In this document: piece by piece, positions 47,801-60,760 of the stretch
Position numbering within the stretch: position 1 is the first letter of the stretch
How the letters are laid out: each line of letters begins with the position of its first letter
DNA from: Ottelia alismoides
Lineage: Eukaryota > Streptophyta > Magnoliopsida > Alismatales > Hydrocharitaceae
Direction: 5' to 3'
Assembly (NCBI GenBank): GCA_037367405.1
Contig: JAZKJV010010131.1
Location: 310,001-374,000 of the forward strand
DNA length: 64,000 nt
Notes under the pieces: model-generated
Databases searched by the model: none
What the model saw: the letters and a program-made list of their open reading frames with translations, nothing else
Told to the model about the DNA's origin: nothing
Position numbers and translations under genes: made by a program

Positions 47801-47845
47801 ACGGAGCGAGATTCTTCTCAGCAGGGGGGAGTTGATGCAGCATGA
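44811..47845 (+). pseudogene. CRM-like chromovirus pol remnant (unit 2)
   Basis: Same decayed pol: RT to 45779, RNase H 45780-46303, integrase 46304-47632, chromodomain 47633-47845. Shared breaks: the stops at 45777-45779, 46218-46220, 46473-46475 and 46599-46601, the frameshift near 46881, and the RT, RNase H and integrase catalytic losses. Private to this unit: TAG at 44859-44861, where unit 1 has CAG. Also seen are Thr to Ile after the YFDD box and Leu to Val near 47407. At least five substitutions separate the two units over about 3 kb here. Confidence 0.87.
47823..47832 (+). other. Polypurine tract (unit 2)
   Basis: Identical to the tract in unit 1, directly before the LTR start at 47833. 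Confidence 0.8.
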
Positions 47846-48765
47846 TCTTACATGATCACTTTTCGAACATTTGCTTTATTTATTCTATTTATTTTTATTC
47901 TATGTAAAAGGCTCATTATACAAGGCCTTATTATCCTGCTTTTTTTGTTTTCTTTCTTTTCCTATTCTTTAGGAAAGTTGTTGCTTATTTTGGGGGATTT
48001 AGCCTCTATAAAGGCTCCCCAATAACTAGGGTTTTTTTTCAAGTTTGAATGAAAATTGTATTCCCCTCACTTATTCTCTCTCTCTCCTTCTCTCTCTAGC
48101 TCTCGTCACCCGCCTCTTTCCCTCGTACCCTAACTTTCTTCCTTCCCCCCGACGTCGCCTCCTTCCCCCTTTCTTCCCCTCACGTTTCTCCCCCTCCCCT
48201 CCCGCCAGCCCTCCCCACTCGCGCCTCTTCTTCTACGCACCAACCCGCCACCCCGCCGCCGTCGCCCCTCCCCCTTCCCTCCTCGCCCGAGTTCTTCTCC
48301 CATCGCGCGCCTACAGCCTCTTCCCTACCCTCCGCAGTTCGCCCCCGCGGCCCCGCCTTCACTCGTGCCATCGACCCGCCTTCCCGCGCGCTAACCTCGC
48401 GCCCCGCCACCCACCTCACCGCCTCATCTCCCTATTTCGCCACCTCATCCCCCTATTTTGCCGCCTTCCCCCCCCCCCCCCCCCTGCTGCCACCAGCACC
48501 CAGCCCACTCGCAAACCCCCCCTCGCCAGCGCCAACGCTCCATCCTCCCGGCCGCCACCGCCGCTATTCGAAGCTGCTGCGAACCAGCCACCCCGCACCC
48601 ATGAAACCGCTCGAGGAGCCGCTGTGACCAGTCCATTGCCCATCATTTTCGGCCAGATCCGAAGCCACATTCTCCCCCTTGCCGGTTGTGGTATGAGCGT
48701 CATTTCCACCATTTATTTCCACTGCAAATTATTAGTTTGTGGATTGTTATATTGTTGATCGGTTT
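47833..48765 (+). mobile_element. 3' LTR of the CRM-like chromovirus (unit 2, 3' limit uncertain)
   Basis: Same LTR. The C homopolymer near 48470 is 2 bp longer, which changes the apparent downstream reading frame and confirms that the Pro-rich frame is not under selection. Confidence 0.6.
48007..48013 (+). promoter_or_regulatory. CRM-like LTR TATA box (unit 2)
   Basis: Same box and same surroundings as in unit 1. Confidence 0.6.
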
Positions 48766-49974
48766 GGTGAATGATTGAGATTCTGTGACCGCAGCATCGC
48801 TATTTATTTCCCATAATCGTTAACTATTCATGTTGCCCTACGTTTGTGGAGAAACCGGTGCTAAAACTCGAGTAATTGCTATCATTTGTTACTGATTTTC
48901 GCACATCGCATACCATCTTAGTTGTTTTCGTCATTTAGTCTATTAGTTCAATTTGTAGAATTGTTTTTTTGTCCACTACTTAAGTAGGTTGCGTCACACT
49001 GGATGGGGGTAAAGGGATCTTCTCTAGGATCTATTTACCCTGCTACAACTCATGACGCATACAACCAAGTACTCTAACATATGGTAATGTAACACAAGTC
49101 CTAACCACCTAATTATATCTTGATTTTAGCAAACAAATGTGTCATTCTAACTTATTATTGACTGAAGAATATTGAAAACATTAATTTCTTTAAAAAAACA
49201 TTTTTGATCCATTTCCACATGTTCCTAGCAATATCAGCAAAATAATAGTGAAATTCCCGGTAATATGTCCTACTTTATTATATGCAAGTCTAGTATTGCT
49301 AAGAACACGTGTTTTCACTATAGCTAATGCACACGGTTTTCACTTTACTCTTCACTCAAAAGAAGGGCAAAGATGGAAGAATTGTAGGCTTTGCAGTCAG
49401 TTCTGTAAAGCAACATGTAAGAAAATCAACTTTTTCCAAATTTTGGAAAAGTTAGAGTTGAAATAGCCAATTATACCAAGAGTTGGCTTTGCTAGTTGGA
49501 TTTTAATCCTTCAATCAAGTGTCAGTCTAGTGCTCCTTGTCTTTTATTGTGTGCTTGAGGGTGAAATTTGTAATTTAAGTACCGTTTATTTCTATAAAGT
49601 GGTTTGTTGATCTTGGTTTAATACATTAATCATTAAGGGGAAAACTTGAATTTTTGATACTCCACAGCGTTATTCATCACCATTCTTTGGTGATGACTCA
49701 TCGTTGACACATACCTGATCTAAATCCTCTACGACACATGCATTCTTGCTTTGAATAAAACCACAACAAATTCCAAGCCATATAGAAAAATGTGGCCAAA
49801 ATACTTGACTTGTATCCATGTAACAATTTCTATTTTAGGGTTTCCATATATAGGAAAATTTTTCAATGACCAAAGTGTTCGCTGGTATTATAATTAGAAC
49901 CCTCATTTTTACAAGTGCTTACAATCATTTGAGAAAAACATATTATTTTACAAATATTACAACAGATAGTAAAA
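48766..49974. other. Unassigned AT-rich spacer (unit 2)
   Basis: Counterpart of 18061-19266, with a 3-bp insertion near 49144 as the main difference. Confidence 0.5.
48987..49066. repeat. Nested foldback, 80 bp (unit 2)
   Basis: Same arms; one A-to-G change beside the loop (near 49028). Confidence 0.5.
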
Positions 49975-51408
49975 GGGATTTTTACACCCATAACCCTGAG
50001 TAATTCTGCAATTACAATCATAACCCTGCATAATAGTGAATTACATCAGAACCATCAATGGTGTTAACTCTTACACCCATAACCATCGAGTTAACTTCCA
50101 TCCAATATTCCGTTATGATAGTATCCGTCAAACATTTTATACTTTCTACCATTCAAGTTGTATTATTTACAAATGAGTACACTTCCCCTACCTCCTACTC
50201 CTCTTCGACAACCACCCCCTCCCCTCTTCCTCCCCATCGACCACCTCCTCCTCCCCGTCGACCACCACCTTCTCCCCGCCACCCCCCATCACCGTCGAAG
50301 CAACCCCCGTCGAGCCCCCCCCCCCCCGACCAAGCCTCCCCCGACCACCTCCTCCAACCTAGATCGGACCTTCCCCTCCCCTCACCAACCTCCTCCAACC
50401 CAAGATGGACCTAACCCATCGAGCCCCCCCTCCATGTCGAGACCTCCCTCCCTTCGAGCATGTTCCCACCACCCTCCCATCGAGCCCGCCACCACATCGA
50501 GCTCGTAGCCCTTTGAGCTTGCGCCCACCAGTGACCTCCAGACCCCCTCGCGCCTGCCAACAACCTCCAGCCCCTCCCCCCTCCCAACGCTCATCTAGCA
50601 CAGTCCCTCCTCCACCTCACGTAGAGCCCCCCAACCGACCTCCAGCCCATCGCCCCCCACCGCACCACCCCTCTAGCCCTACGACCCACCCTCCTCCCTC
50701 CCCTCGAGCATGCACCCCTCATCGTCGTGCTACTCACTCCGATACCCGCTCCACCACGATCGAGGCTCTGCCCCTCTAGCTCCATACCTTCGTCGCCATC
50801 CATCATTATACACTGAAGAGAAGGACTGGTGATGACAGCGCCAACACCCTCTCTTGTATCTGATGCACCCCCTTCAACCTCGTCGAGCACCTTCAGCGCC
50901 GCCTGGGCTTCACCATCGTTCGCCATCGATGTTCCCCGATCGTATGTCAGCCATCGAGGAACCTTCGACTCCAGCCAACAACTATGTTCGCTTCAACATT
51001 GACCAAACTCAACATCGCTTCCATCTAGCGGGCTCCATCGCCCTAATTCTTCTGTTGCGGCCGCATCGCGCTCATCGTCACACCCCCCCACCCGTCGAGC
51101 CTGGAGCGTCTCGCCTCCCTGCAGCCCGCCACCGTCGCTTGCTTGGAAGCCCTTCCCACCCCGCAAGCCCCGCCTCTCGCTCCGCCCGCCTCCTACATTC
51201 CACTAATTTTTATTTTTTTTATTTTTCTAAAAGTAGTTGGAAGATGAGTTAAATTTACCTAACGATATGGTTAGGTTAACAAAAAAACTAACGGAAGGTT
51301 ATTGGTGTGAGACGGTGTGATTATTTGGGGTTTGTTGTATAATTCACGATTATACAGGGTTATGATTGTAATTACATAATTACTCAGGGTTATGGGTGTA
51401 AAAAACTC
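49975..51408. mobile_element. Pack-MULE-like element (unit 2)
   Basis: Same element, 1,434 bp; the C-rich tract near 50320 is about 17 bp shorter. The right terminus reads GGGTGTAAAA here against GAGTGTAAAA in unit 1, so unit 2 keeps the better match to the left terminus. Confidence 0.75.
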
Positions 51409-52275
51409 TTAGTAAAATGACCATTTGCATCAAAAACAAATCTTATATTAATACGAAATGATTATATATTTATTTTTATTAAAGATGTCTTTTTCATTTT
51501 ACAAATGATTATTTTGATTTGGGTTAAGGTTTACTTTTTCTAGAAATGATCATTTTTATTGAGCATATGATATAACCTTTGTAAAATAAAATATATTTTG
51601 CTTAAACTGATTGTAAACAATAGTAAAAATGAGGGTGTTCGTTACATTCCTAATGAGCTAAAAGCTCATTCGAATATATATATATATATATATAGTTTTT
51701 ATTATAATTGCAAAAAGAATAATTGTTGAAAATAACTTATATGTTGTAAATCATCTTTATTTCTTATATTATTGAATAAAATGGGATATATAAATTTAAA
51801 AACCATTCAACCAAATAATTTCAAATAAATAATTGAGAAAATGATTAAGAATTTGTCATAATTTTCTTTTTAAAAGAAAAAAATTTAATTGGTATATATA
51901 TTGAAATACCTTCGGTTCCCATAAAAAAGTGAGGAATTTTCGTTTGAAAGTTAGAATAATTACATCAAGATTCAAGATATAAATCAAATAAAAATAGTTC
52001 AAATCCTAATTGAGGAATTTTAATTAATTTTTAATATATGAAAAAAGAATGAAAAGGCTCACTCTAGCAATTAGGAGCGAGGAGTGGGTAACCCATTCCA
52101 TGTCTTTGTTTCTATTGTATCCTACTCGATCGTATCACATGTTGTTACCGATATTCCTATCACTACATGGTGTGGATATGGAATAATCCCGTGTTAATAG
52201 ATTGTGGGTTATTTACAACTAGCCAATTAAGAAATATCAGTCATCGATTCTCTTGACGTGCCACAATACCGCAAG
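51409..52275. other. Unassigned AT-rich spacer (unit 2)
   Basis: Counterpart of 20719-21580; the TA tract is longer (near 51676-51694) and a C replaces A beside the palindrome. Confidence 0.5.
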
Positions 52276-52410
52276 GCGCAAGCAAATATATTTCACTAAT
52301 GATTAGGAATGCATTTCTCCCAATATAGCCCAGTAACTTATTCTTGCGCAAGCAAATATATTTCACTAATGATTAGGAATGCATTTCTCCCAATATAGCC
52401 CAGTAACTTA
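52276..52410. repeat. 70-bp exact tandem duplication (unit 2)
   Basis: Same duplication, still without differences between its copies. Confidence 0.95.
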
Positions 52411-52534
52411 TATTTTGTTCTTCTCAACTATGCTCAGACTCCGACTCAATCCATAACAAATAACATTAAAACCTCTCAAGACATTAACAAAGGATCGTCC
52501 ATAAGAATAACAGTACGAACCAATGTTATTGAGA

Positions 52535-52725
52535 CCAGACCAGACCATTCAGTTCAACCAGTTGAACCAGTGAACCAAACCTGGACTAGTTCAGTTAATC
52601 GATTTTCATGGTTTGGATCAAATTGACACAATTTTGGTTCAACCACCGGTCTGATTACATACTTCAACCCGATCCAACCATTCGGTAAAGTTTTCGGTTC
52701 GATGTCCGATTCGATTTCAAAAATA
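52535..52725. repeat. AACCAGTT/GGTTCAAC-rich interspersed repeat (unit 2)
   Basis: Unchanged counterpart of 21840-22030. Confidence 0.4.
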
Positions 52726-52987
52726 TTGGGTAAAATCATAATGGGGGAAAATGCTCATGAGTGAGGAGGTATTAATGATTTGCAGGGGTATAAATGCAAT
52801 AAATCGCAATAGAAGTAAAATAGAAAGTTGGAGGTCACATGGTTCATCACTGTGCAAATCAATAACGACCGTTGGTTTGAATTGCATTGTTTTTTCCCTC
52901 CGGTAGCTTTGGATTTGTGAGGACCTTATCACTTATGCCTTTCTTAATTTCTTCAATATCATTTATTTCTCTCTCTTTCTTGGAATG

Positions 52988-53109
52988 TCAGTTGTGCCCG
53001 TCTATTCTTACAAAACTCGCATTTGCCCTTTCGTAATATCAGGTATGCTCCTATTTTATCATAACGAAAGGCGGGACTATAAATTTATGAGACGGTAGGG
53101 GCACAACTA
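52988..53109. mobile_element. Decayed foldback related to the 34824 MULE MITE (unit 2)
   Basis: Counterpart of 22293-22414, no obvious change. Confidence 0.45.
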
Positions 53110-53832
53110 TTTCCAAAAAAGAGATCATTACATTAAATATTAAGATGACAAAAGAAATCCAAATAACTACCAGCCTATATTCCAAAGTAGAAAAACGTTG
53201 AGGTAAGGGGGCAAGTATTTTTTTTTAGACTTGAGGGGAGCAATTAAAAAATATTATTTAGTCAATTCATGGAGTACACTTTTATATTTAGAGTGGAAAA
53301 GAATAACATTAACGGCATGTGTGTTTTCGTAGCATATAGAAATCTAACTTGTTTGATTATCATAATTACCCATTATTATTATTATTGCGAGGTTTACTGC
53401 AAATTAATTTTAAATAGATGTGGGTTAGGAATAATTTTCAAATACCTTTATATGATAAGGTGTCTATAGGTCTCAAGATGTGTATAGTGACGTAGCTAAA
53501 CTCAAGCTTTCGGATATTTTAAAAGATCGAGAAGCAATTGACCCAAAATATAATAGAAACAAATGTTTCTATCTCTTGAGATGGATACATTGATTTCCAA
53601 ATCATCTAAGATATCTTTTTATTCTAGACCTTACTTAAAATGAGTCGATAGACCCTTGTAAATCAAATAAACTAGGATAGACACCCATGCTTTGCACGCG
53701 TAAGGAGTCCTGTACACTGTCGGTTATGTACAAAAAACTCACCTTTGAGCACATAATTATATAGAGTCATCTTGGTAAAAAATCCCTAAAAAGGACATAT
53801 ATATATAATATATACTATTTATATGTTTAAAT
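53110..53832. other. Unassigned AT-rich spacer (unit 2)
   Basis: Counterpart of 22415-23136; one extra T in a T run near 53227. Confidence 0.5.
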
Positions 53833-55088
53833 TTGCCAAAGCCTTATCATTGTAGTGACTTCAACATTCCACTATACCCCAACAAGACATCCTCCCTTCA
53901 CCTCACCTCATCACACAGTCGTAAATTTGTTGTTTGGTCTCAATATTCAAGTTTGGTAGACCTAAAAGACCCTAGTTCTGGTTTCACTTGGATGAATGAC
54001 TTTCAATGTCATTGGGATATGTTGGACCTTATTCTTATTTCCCCATCCCTACTGAGTTATATTCCCCATGACCAAAATCACTACATTGCCTAAAACCTTC
54101 TTGAACCACAAATCAATGGTCACTAATATTTCTTCCCTCAAACTCGTTAATGCAACTACCAAGATGGAATTTTTTTGGTTTAGCAAGCCATCCTTCTCTC
54201 AACTTGTGCAAAACTCATGGTCCACACCTTTAGTAGATGTAGTCCCTTCCAGATATGGCATTTCAGAGTTAAAAGATTTAAGTATGAGATCATTTTGTGG
54301 AAAACGATATAACATGTCTCATTTTGTCGAATCCTTCGATGAACTCGTGTTCAATATCAAGACCATTGAGGCCACTTGATCCTATAAAATCTAGGTAACT
54401 GATGAACCTTAATAAGGATCTTAATCCATCACCATAAAATGAGTTCCTAGATTGAATCAACACGCAAAATTCCACTACTTAAGTTAGGGTGATATAAATA
54501 CCAAACTCTTACATGTTGTCGCTTGCTCAAGGCAAAGTAGAAACCATATCATCACCCTCCATGACTATCTAGGCATGTCACACACTGATTTAGACAACAT
54601 TGTTCAGATAGCTAATTCTTTCTATCAGAAGTTGTACTTCACCCCAGATTATAACTACCTCTAGCACTTTTGTTCTTGATTTTGTGTTGGTTGACAAAAT
54701 CAACAACCTAGAAGACCTAATATCTTCGATTACTGAATCGAAAGTATCAAGCAAAATGCAAAGCCTGAAGGCCCATAAAGCACTAGGTCCTGGTGGATGT
54801 ATCCTAGAATTCTTTAAGAAGTATTGATCTGCCCTTGAGAATGATTTCATAGCGACGGTAAGACAGATGTCTGAGCTGTACTTTGACCCAAGAGAACCAC
54901 AATTCAGTAATAACTCCTGTCACAATCATCATTTACAAGGAAGAAGATCCCCGCGTCCTTTTGGTTCTGTTATGGTTCAACGGACTACCAGTTATAGACC
55001 CATCAACAAATCAACTTTCACAAGTAGTCTGCCAAGGTAACATTACCAATTATAGACCCATCAGTCTCTTCAATATACCTCTACAAAG
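53833..55088 (+). pseudogene. L1-type LINE ORF2 remnant (unit 2)
   Basis: Same remnant. Substitutions include Pro to His near 53915 and a few silent or noncoding changes near 54691 and 54758. Confidence 0.7.
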
Positions 55089-55143
55089 AACACAACATGA
55101 ATTCCACCACAATGAAAAAGGCACGGATCAAAAGACTCAGCGA

Positions 55144-55156
55144 GGCTCTTATACCA
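55144..55156 (-). other. Copia-type primer-binding site (unit 2)
   Basis: Identical to unit 1. Confidence 0.75.
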
Positions 55157-55356
55157 TGTAGAAAACCAATGAGTGATAATCAATAACTCCATAGAATAAA
55201 GGGTTTTACATGGAAATCCTACTAAGATGGAAAATAAGGGGGGCGCAATAAACCCTAATTTCTCTTGCAAAAGATTAGGGAATCCATTACTATTAATCTT
55301 AATTATCAAACAAGGGGAAACACGTACAATAGAAATGGGCAGATTGTCCCTCATCA
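55157..55356 (-). mobile_element. Copia-type LTR fragment (unit 2)
   Basis: Unchanged counterpart of 24461-24660. Confidence 0.6.
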
Positions 55357-56254
55357 GACTTATTTATCCACTAAATTGACTCATCCTTAACCATAATAGA
55401 ATGACATTATTAGACTTTGATAGTAAATTCTTTCATTCCTTGCATTTTTAGAGCTTATGTTCTCAATATATTTTCTTGTGTTCTTCTATCAGAATCTGTT
55501 TTTATAAGCTTGTGCATATGTATGACTATACTTATATGATTTTATCGTCAATGATATAATCTGAATATGACATTTATTGCAATTTTGAGTATATAACTAT
55601 ATGTAACATCCGATTATTGTCAATAACCCATTTTTTGTTGTGACTTTAGAGGGTTATTGTACCTTTTTTTTACTATAGAGAGTTGGAAGGGGATCAAAGA
55701 CTAGAAATATTAAAGAGAGAATGTGTGTGAGAGGGAATATGTAATTATTCTTAAATATAGGACGTAGATAACTAAACTAATCTTGAGCCAACTTACTTTG
55801 GTTCGATTAGTTTATCATATTTCAAACTTGGGTTTACTTTGGCTCAAAAGATGAAAATATTGCTTAGATTCGGTTCGGCTCGGTCATTATTCGAGAATGT
55901 TCGATTAAGAAATAAATCTAAAGTATACCCATTTTATATACTTTTTTGCAATTATAAAGCGTTGTTTTATAACAAACCCTTAATGAATTGTCTTTATATG
56001 ATTTGATACATTCAATATTGATATTGATAGATGTTTTATATTTAGTAGTTAATGAGTGTTGATCGATCTTTTATAAGTACCATCCACTATGTAGATATAT
56101 ATTTTACATACTCATCTTAATCGAACTTTTAAATAATCAAATCTAAACGAACCTATGTTATTCATGAATCTATCATGAAACATGGCAACTGAGAATACTT
56201 TTACATCCACTACAGTTCAATCCAAATTCAAGGAGAATAATGTAATTTTGCAAA
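55357..56254. other. Unassigned AT-rich spacer (unit 2)
   Basis: Counterpart of 24661-25559; lacks two A residues near 55848. Confidence 0.45.
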
Positions 56255-56296
56255 TTACAGTAATTTCGTATTATTGCGAATTGCAAATTACTGTAA
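56255..56296. repeat. Short hairpin, 12-bp perfect arms (unit 2)
   Basis: Unchanged counterpart of 25560-25601. Confidence 0.7.
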
Positions 56297-56427
56297 CTTC
56301 TTGTAGAAATTTAGGAAGTTCCAGAAATGTTTCCATAAAAACATTTATTACCATAAAAAATTAAAAATAATTTTGGATAAAACCCTCTGACAGGTCACAT
56401 AACGCGAGAAAGTAGTTGTTGACGAAG

Positions 56428-56944
56428 TTAGATGGCATGATCATCATTCTCCATCTTTGGCTTCTTGTTGAGATTGAAGTCATGCACTTTCCTCTTCTTA
56501 TTCTTGAAGGCTCGTTTGGAGTGCTTCCCATGTGGCCTTCTAGTTGATGTCTCGTCGAGAATATCATCTCACATGTCGCACCGGTGCTCTCCTTGGCCAC
56601 TGAGGACGACGTGATCGCTTTTCTAATTCTCATGCCCTCCAATACTCGAACTCGAACCTTCTTCCTTCGAGATTACTAGGGCTTCCACGGTTCACGGGAC
56701 TTTGAGATCCCAATAGCCATGGTGGAGATACATCAAAACAATAGCTGCTTCTATCATATCCCTCCGGTGTTCATTGGAAGGTGTCGGTGCAGGTGCCTTC
56801 ATTGCAGGCTCCAGTAGTTCTCTCTTTGATGACGTTGCCCTTCCCATGCATCCTCATGTGGTCGTAAGTACTGTGTTTGGAATCGAACACCCTCATGCAA
56901 AGTGGGCACTTTTGTTCCGCTTCCTCTACGCTCAACCGCCGCAT
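56428..56944 (-). pseudogene. C2H2 zinc-finger protein pseudogene (unit 2)
   Basis: Same pseudogene; the first-finger frame is intact (56944-56771). A C run at 56527-56529 has three Cs against four in unit 1. This adds a frameshift after the second finger's His half and removes the basic tail and DFNLNKKP motif from that frame. Confidence 0.7.
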
Positions 56945-57074
56945 CTTATTCTAAGGTGACTGCTGCACTTCCTCGTCTTCTTCTTGCGCTTTTGCCATCG
57001 GTGGAGCATTCTATAAAGGCATCGTCATATAGATGAAGAGTTTCTACTATGATAGGAAGGATGGTGGTGGTGGA

Positions 57075-57899
57075 TAGGGGTGTAAACGGACCGAACCTGA
57101 GCGAACCTATATTTTTTTTAGGTTCGGTTCGTTTATTTAATCGAGCCTAAACTTGTGTTCAGGTTCAGTTCGTTTATTTTCGAATCGAATATGAATCGAA
57201 CATCTTTTTAAACGAATCGAACCTAAGCGAATATCGAACTTAAGAATTCTCTAGTAAGAGGGAGTGAAGAAAAGAGAAATGGAAATATATGAGTGTTTGC
57301 AATTACAATAAATATTCATTTAGTTTTTTCTTTATATAACACATCTTCATCTCTTAAAAAAATAGACTAATAAGGATTTGTCTCTTTGAACAAATATAAT
57401 TAAAATATATTTTATATATGTTAAGATGGGGATAAGGAATAAGAATAATGTGGAGATATCCGGTAAGTAATGTTTATACTTGTTCTGTTGATTTGAAGAT
57501 AAAGAAGGGAAAAGTACTAGACACATAGATGATGGATGTTGTAACCACAATGTGACTATTTATTTTTGGATAGTTTTACTGAGATAAAACCAATTTATCA
57601 CATAAATATTCAGTTATCTCTAGACAAATGTCACTTATCCTTAGACAAAATCCACTTATCTTAAAATAAGGTCCACTTCTACTAATAATGATTTGTAAAT
57701 ATGTATATGTGTATGTTTATCGAGCTTTTAACGAATCGAATCCGAGCGAACCTGTGATTTTTAGGTTCGGTTTGTTTACTTAATCGAACCTAAACTTGTG
57801 CTCAGATCGGTTCGTTTATTTACGAACCGAATCTGAATCGAACTTTTAGCGAGCCGAACCTGAGCGAATATCGAACTTGAGAATTTTCTGACACCCCTA
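57075..57899. mobile_element. Non-autonomous hAT-type element (unit 2)
   Basis: Same element, one base shorter, with the same 8-bp duplication (57067-57074 and 57900-57907). Confidence 0.85.
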
Positions 57900-58626
57900 G
57901 TGGTGGAAAGGGAGTAGTATGTATTTATGGGGATGGTATTGGAACGCATATATCTATATGGGGTTTAGATTGTGAGGAAATGGCAATCTCCTATTAGTAA
58001 TAGAATTGGCATTCTTAGTCACGATAGTCTGTTTGGTTTGCAGGCTCTCTTTCTTTGGTGGGGAAAAAGCGCAATCAATCAATATTATGGGTTGTAATCA
58101 AATCCAAGAACATCCGGCCTATTTTTGTCATCTAGGTTCTAACTCTGCTCCATCTCTCTCTCTCCTGTTGACGTTAGAACTCCAAATCTTTTTTATTTTG
58201 ATCCCCCTTGTTATTGTTTTTAATTTAAAAATAATAACATTAGATTTTACCCACTGAACGAACAATTTACTTTATTTATGTCACATAAGTATCAATATTT
58301 CCAAACTACTCAAAATAAATTCCTCACTTAATATATTACTACTAGATACATATTTCTTTAGCAGATCATGTCTAATCAGAGTCGAGAAATATATTTCCCT
58401 ACTCATCGGTTTAATTTCACATTTTTTGGAAAATCAAACTTCCATAGCGGATGTCCCTTTATTCACGTATCAGATTATCAAACGCATGCATAAGCATACA
58501 AACATTCCATGCATCACTAAATTGAAACATTTTAACTAACCAAACAAAGTCTTCGTTGTGTAACAAAATGGAATCTTGATGAATAACAAACTATGCACAC
58601 ACTAAAACATTTCTTCGGTGCATGTA
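57900..58626. other. Unassigned AT-rich spacer (unit 2)
   Basis: Counterpart of 27207-27932. Confidence 0.5.
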
Positions 58627-59034
58627 TGACGAATCTTCATTTCATCACCTTTATTCTTTCATTTTGACTTTTAAACCTTAGCTAAATGCATGTAAACAAC
58701 ATTATTTTGCATTAATTAACATCCACTATTTATTTTATAAATACTGTATAAAATACTATAATTAATGGTCAAATAAAAGAATAAAGGATAAAATGGAATA
58801 CTAAAGGTATTGATTGGACTTAAATTTCGAGACCAAGTTAAGAATTGACTTGGTTAACAAGGAATAAAGTAGGAGGAGATAGGGGTCAAAAATACAATAA
58901 AAACCTTCATTTTTATTCTTCAATAATTTATTTTTGGGACCTATTTTTTTATTATTTATACATCAAATCAATAAACTTAATATATGAAAGCTGTAGATAA
59001 AAATATAGAAAAATAAAAAATTAATTTCACATAA
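58627..59034 (+). mobile_element. Second, diverged copy of the LTR start (unit 2)
   Basis: Counterpart of 27933-28340, a few substitutions. Confidence 0.6.
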
Positions 59035-59254
59035 CACTACAAGAAATTGCGGCTTTTGCGTTCACACTATAGCTACTACGTGTGATGGAAATTTAGTCGC
59101 AACAACTATAACCATTATATTGGGACTGCAATACCACTACACTGTAGTTGCCAACTTCAGGAGCTGCTTTTACGACTACATGTGGTCGCTAACTATGGTA
59201 GTTAACTGTTGTGACCATATTGTAGTTGTAAAGTAGTAACAGAGTTCAACAAAA
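59035..59254 (+). mobile_element. CACTA terminus with subterminal repeats (unit 2)
   Basis: Same terminus and subterminal motifs as in unit 1. Confidence 0.8.
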
Positions 59255-59363
59255 TTTTTCGGCCCGCCAACCGATTGGAGCCATAAAATTTTCCCCTCCC
59301 AAAGCCCTAAAGCTTTCTCCTCCCTCCTGTTCCCCCTCCTAACATGCCTCTACCTCGATCCTT

Positions 59364-59864
59364 GCCTCCCCTCTCCACCACCTCCTCCACTTGTTAGCTA
59401 TCGCCTCACCTTTCCACCATCTCCTCCACCTCTCCTCCATCGCCTCCACCTTGCGGTCGTCGCTTCCCCTCTCCACCACCTCCTCCACCTATCGATCGTC
59501 GCCTCTCCCCACCTCCTCCGCCTCTCAGCCACCACCTCCCTTCTCCACCACCTTCTCTGCCTATCAGTCATCACCTCCCCTCTCCACCACCTCCTCTACA
59601 TCTCAACTGCCGCCTCTGCCTTGCGCTCGCTACCTCCCCTCTCTACTACCTCCTTCGCCTCTTGGTCATCACCTCCCCTCTCCACTACCTCCTCCACCTC
59701 TCAACTACCATCTCCGCCTTGTGGTTGCCACCTCCCCTCTCCACCTCCTCATCCGCCTCTCGGCCACTACCTCCCCTCTCCACCACCTCCTCCACCTCTT
59801 AGTTGCTGCCTTCGCCCCTCAGTCGCCACCTCCGCTTCTTGGTCGCTTCTTCCCCTCTCTAAGG
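59364..59864 (+). repeat. CT-rich minisatellite (unit 2)
   Basis: Same repeat number and order as in unit 1; substitutions only. Confidence 0.85.
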
Positions 59865-60760
59865 GGTTCTCCTCTCTAGATCTAAAGTCATCTCTATGTA
59901 TATATATGCAGATGATGCTAATTTGATATAATTTAGATGCGATGTGGTCATGACATTTATGCATTGGGATTGTAGATTTGCACAATCAGGACATTCATGA
60001 GATTAATTTGCTTTGAGATTATGGGTTTTTACTATTGGAATGGTGTTTTTATTGAGTAATCTTTATAGGCATTTCAGTAAGGGTTGGAATGTGTTTGGAA
60101 GTAGGAACTTAGTGATGGAGACATCAAACATTATGGATGACACAAGTAATCGCTTATTGGAAAAAAATTGAGTGTGCTCAATTTAGTGATCCTGGTTGAA
60201 AAGAACAACCTAATGAGAAAAAAATGTGAGTGTGAGCAATTATGTGGAAACCCTTCTCAATTGAAGGAAGAAATCACTTGAGAGGATGATCTCGTGCAGA
60301 CAAGCAGGAATATTATATTCTGTTCTATTTATTTCTTAGTGAAGAGGTGTGAGATATTTGTAAAATTCAAGGGTTGAATAAATACACATCCTATTCTATT
60401 TACACAACTAAAAATTTCAGCGCTAGGTCTCTGCACACTAGGAACACACTTAGATCGAAGGTACTTGTACACATTATGAATAAAGCATGGATGTGAATAA
60501 CTTTTTCGTAAAAAAATATACAACGAAATATGTGTGTTGGAAATACCCAACATAAAGAAACTGCAAGACTCTGTGTGGATTCGTAGGTGGAGGAGGGCCT
60601 TGAGACTATGGGGGGGTCCTACGTACTGATAAGACCCTGAGAAAGTGGGAGAGGCTGAGAGGGTAGAGGCTGGTTAGGGCCTGGAGACTCGCGAAGGCTA
60701 TGATGGTGGCTAGAGGACTGTAGTGTAGGATGATGAGTATGCGTAACACTGGGAGGTGTT
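59865..60760. other. Unassigned sequence between minisatellite and LTR start (unit 2)
   Basis: Counterpart of 29171-30066 with scattered transitions. Confidence 0.45.
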